From Brugia malayi (taxonomy: Eukaryota; Nematoda; Chromadorea; Rhabditida; Onchocercidae): a stretch of 64,000 nucleotides of DNA. Positions 62,901 to 64,000 of the stretch are shown piece by piece. The translations under genes and the position numbers were made by a program. Numbering within the stretch: the first letter of the stretch is position 1; every line of letters starts with the position of its first letter. Below the pieces are notes generated by a model. It saw nothing but the letters and a program-made list of their open reading frames with translations, was not told where the DNA came from and made no database searches. The stretch spans positions 22,502,721-22,566,720 of the forward strand of contig NW_025062479.1 of assembly GCF_000002995.4 (NCBI RefSeq), written 5' to 3'.

Positions 62901-64000
62901 TAGAATTTCCCATAATTTGCATATTTCTCATCGATATGACAAATTGCAGTGAAATATTTTATTTACATTTCTGGTTGAGAATATTTGAATTAGATACTAT
63001 GAAATGTTAATTTATCTTAAGCAAACATACGGTTATGAGTTTTAATAATACAAACTTCATTTACAGTGCTATCATTATTCTCACCTTTCCTTATAAAGGT
63101 AAATTTGAATGGAAAAGTATACTTATTATACTACTCATTCATACAATAAATTTTTATTCACATATACCTATACATCACGTACGTCATTTACGTTGAATAT
63201 ATTTGATAGACATACACAAATATTTGCTGTAAATAATTTCGAGGGAATAAGTAGAATAGTTCATGAATACCTTTATCATATTTCATTTTATTTATTACTT
63301 TCAAAAGTGCCATTCCTAATGGCCAGAAATTATACAGTGCTAGCAAAAAAAAAAAAAAAAAAAACAAAGCCGACAACAGATGAAAGCTATATAACACTTT
63401 TTTTTTTATGAACAATGACCTTTAACCTTTTCTTTTTTCTATTAGTCAGAAGCTGTCTAAAATAATTGTAGAAATAAAAGAACAGAAAAAAATTCTTTAA
63501 AAAAAAAAAAAACTGTACTTTTTGAAAGTTTAAAAAAAAATAAATTTTAATATTGAAAAAATATACAAATTTATGCCGAAGAAAATTTACAAAATAAAAT
63601 GAATTTTAATATAATATTAGCATTATAACTTTTAATTCCATCGAAAGCCACAAATTACTTTAATTCATATTTCTCATTAATTTCTTTTATTTTCTTATCC
63701 TTTTTTTTTGTTTTTAAACTTAGAAATTTTTCTGTTCAAAACTTAAATTTGTAAGTATGAAATGATTTAACGTATACTTAATGCATCATCATAGTTTGGC
63801 AAATATTAAAAAAAATATGAATAAAAGTAAATAAAATGCAAGTAATATAAATGAATGAATAAAAGGTTAGAATAAACAATAAAAGTTCATTCGATGGATC
63901 AAACTTTGAAGTGAAATTAAAAAATTGTATGATTGGAAATATTTTTATTAAAGTACTGTTTGTTACTATAAAAGATTAATCGTTTGGAATTTATCTCAAA
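59946..64000. other. Upstream of BAR-like gene: no gene seen
   Basis: AT-rich sequence with poly(A)/poly(T) runs and one tandem repeat at 60955-61090. A slightly more complex patch at 61130-61330 holds a 25-codon frame with no supporting context. Apparent frames at 63.1-63.4 kb are built on a poly(A) run and are not accepted. The promoter of the BAR-like gene should be in the first kilobase. Confidence 0.5.
60955..61090. repeat. About six copies of an 'atcacgtttcttatcaagga' repeat
   Basis: Units of about 20-24 bp, each with aatcacgttt followed by cttatcaaa or a variant (ccttcagga, ctaccagga). Confidence 0.8.

Overview
The window is eukaryotic and reads as AT-rich nematode DNA, most likely clade III (filarial/spirurid). 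The reasons are split genes with short U-rich TTTCAG-type acceptors, start codons directly abutting 3' splice sites as expected for spliced-leader trans-splicing, very AT-rich introns with poly(A)/poly(T) runs, and invertebrate gene families (LRCH, CDF zinc transporter, pepsin-like A1 protein). The species cannot be fixed from sequence alone. No rRNA, CRISPR, bacterial or viral genes were found.

Layout. 0.5-2.25 kb (+): one uninterrupted 575-codon frame made of a degenerate nine-residue repeat and containing no lysine. 3.1-6.4 kb (+): a complete seven-exon CDF/SLC30 zinc transporter. 8.3-27.2 kb (-): a complete LRCH gene (leucine-rich repeats plus calponin-homology domain) with two alternative last exons. 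27.3-45.5 kb: a gene-poor, repeat-rich stretch. 45.5-48.9 kb (-): three tandem two-exon genes for small secreted Gly/Trp/Arg/Phe-rich peptides, each with a Lys-Arg-Gln-Phe cleavage motif. 51.8-54.2 kb (+): a seven-exon secreted pepsin-like protein lacking both catalytic signatures. 54.8-56.4 kb: duplicated, partly inverted repeat modules. 58.2-59.9 kb (-): a four-exon coiled-coil, probably BAR-domain, protein. 60-64 kb: no gene seen.

The most interesting points are these. (1) Two unrelated genes carry a tandem array that has captured a splice junction: the 5' splice site of an LRCH LRR exon is repeated nine times on a 27-bp period, and the 3' splice site of the BAR-like gene's last exon is repeated six times on a 59-67-bp period. 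In both, only the exon-proximal copy keeps the frame open; an outer copy brings in an immediate in-frame stop. (2) The three KRQF peptide genes form a plausible undescribed secreted-effector family, with the extended GATA site ACTGATAAGA three times in and around the cluster. (3) The lysine-free repeat protein. (4) LRCH isoform choice between completing the CH domain and adding a membrane tail.

Exon coordinates were read by hand from splice signals and checked for codon phase across every junction; they are predictions without transcript evidence.
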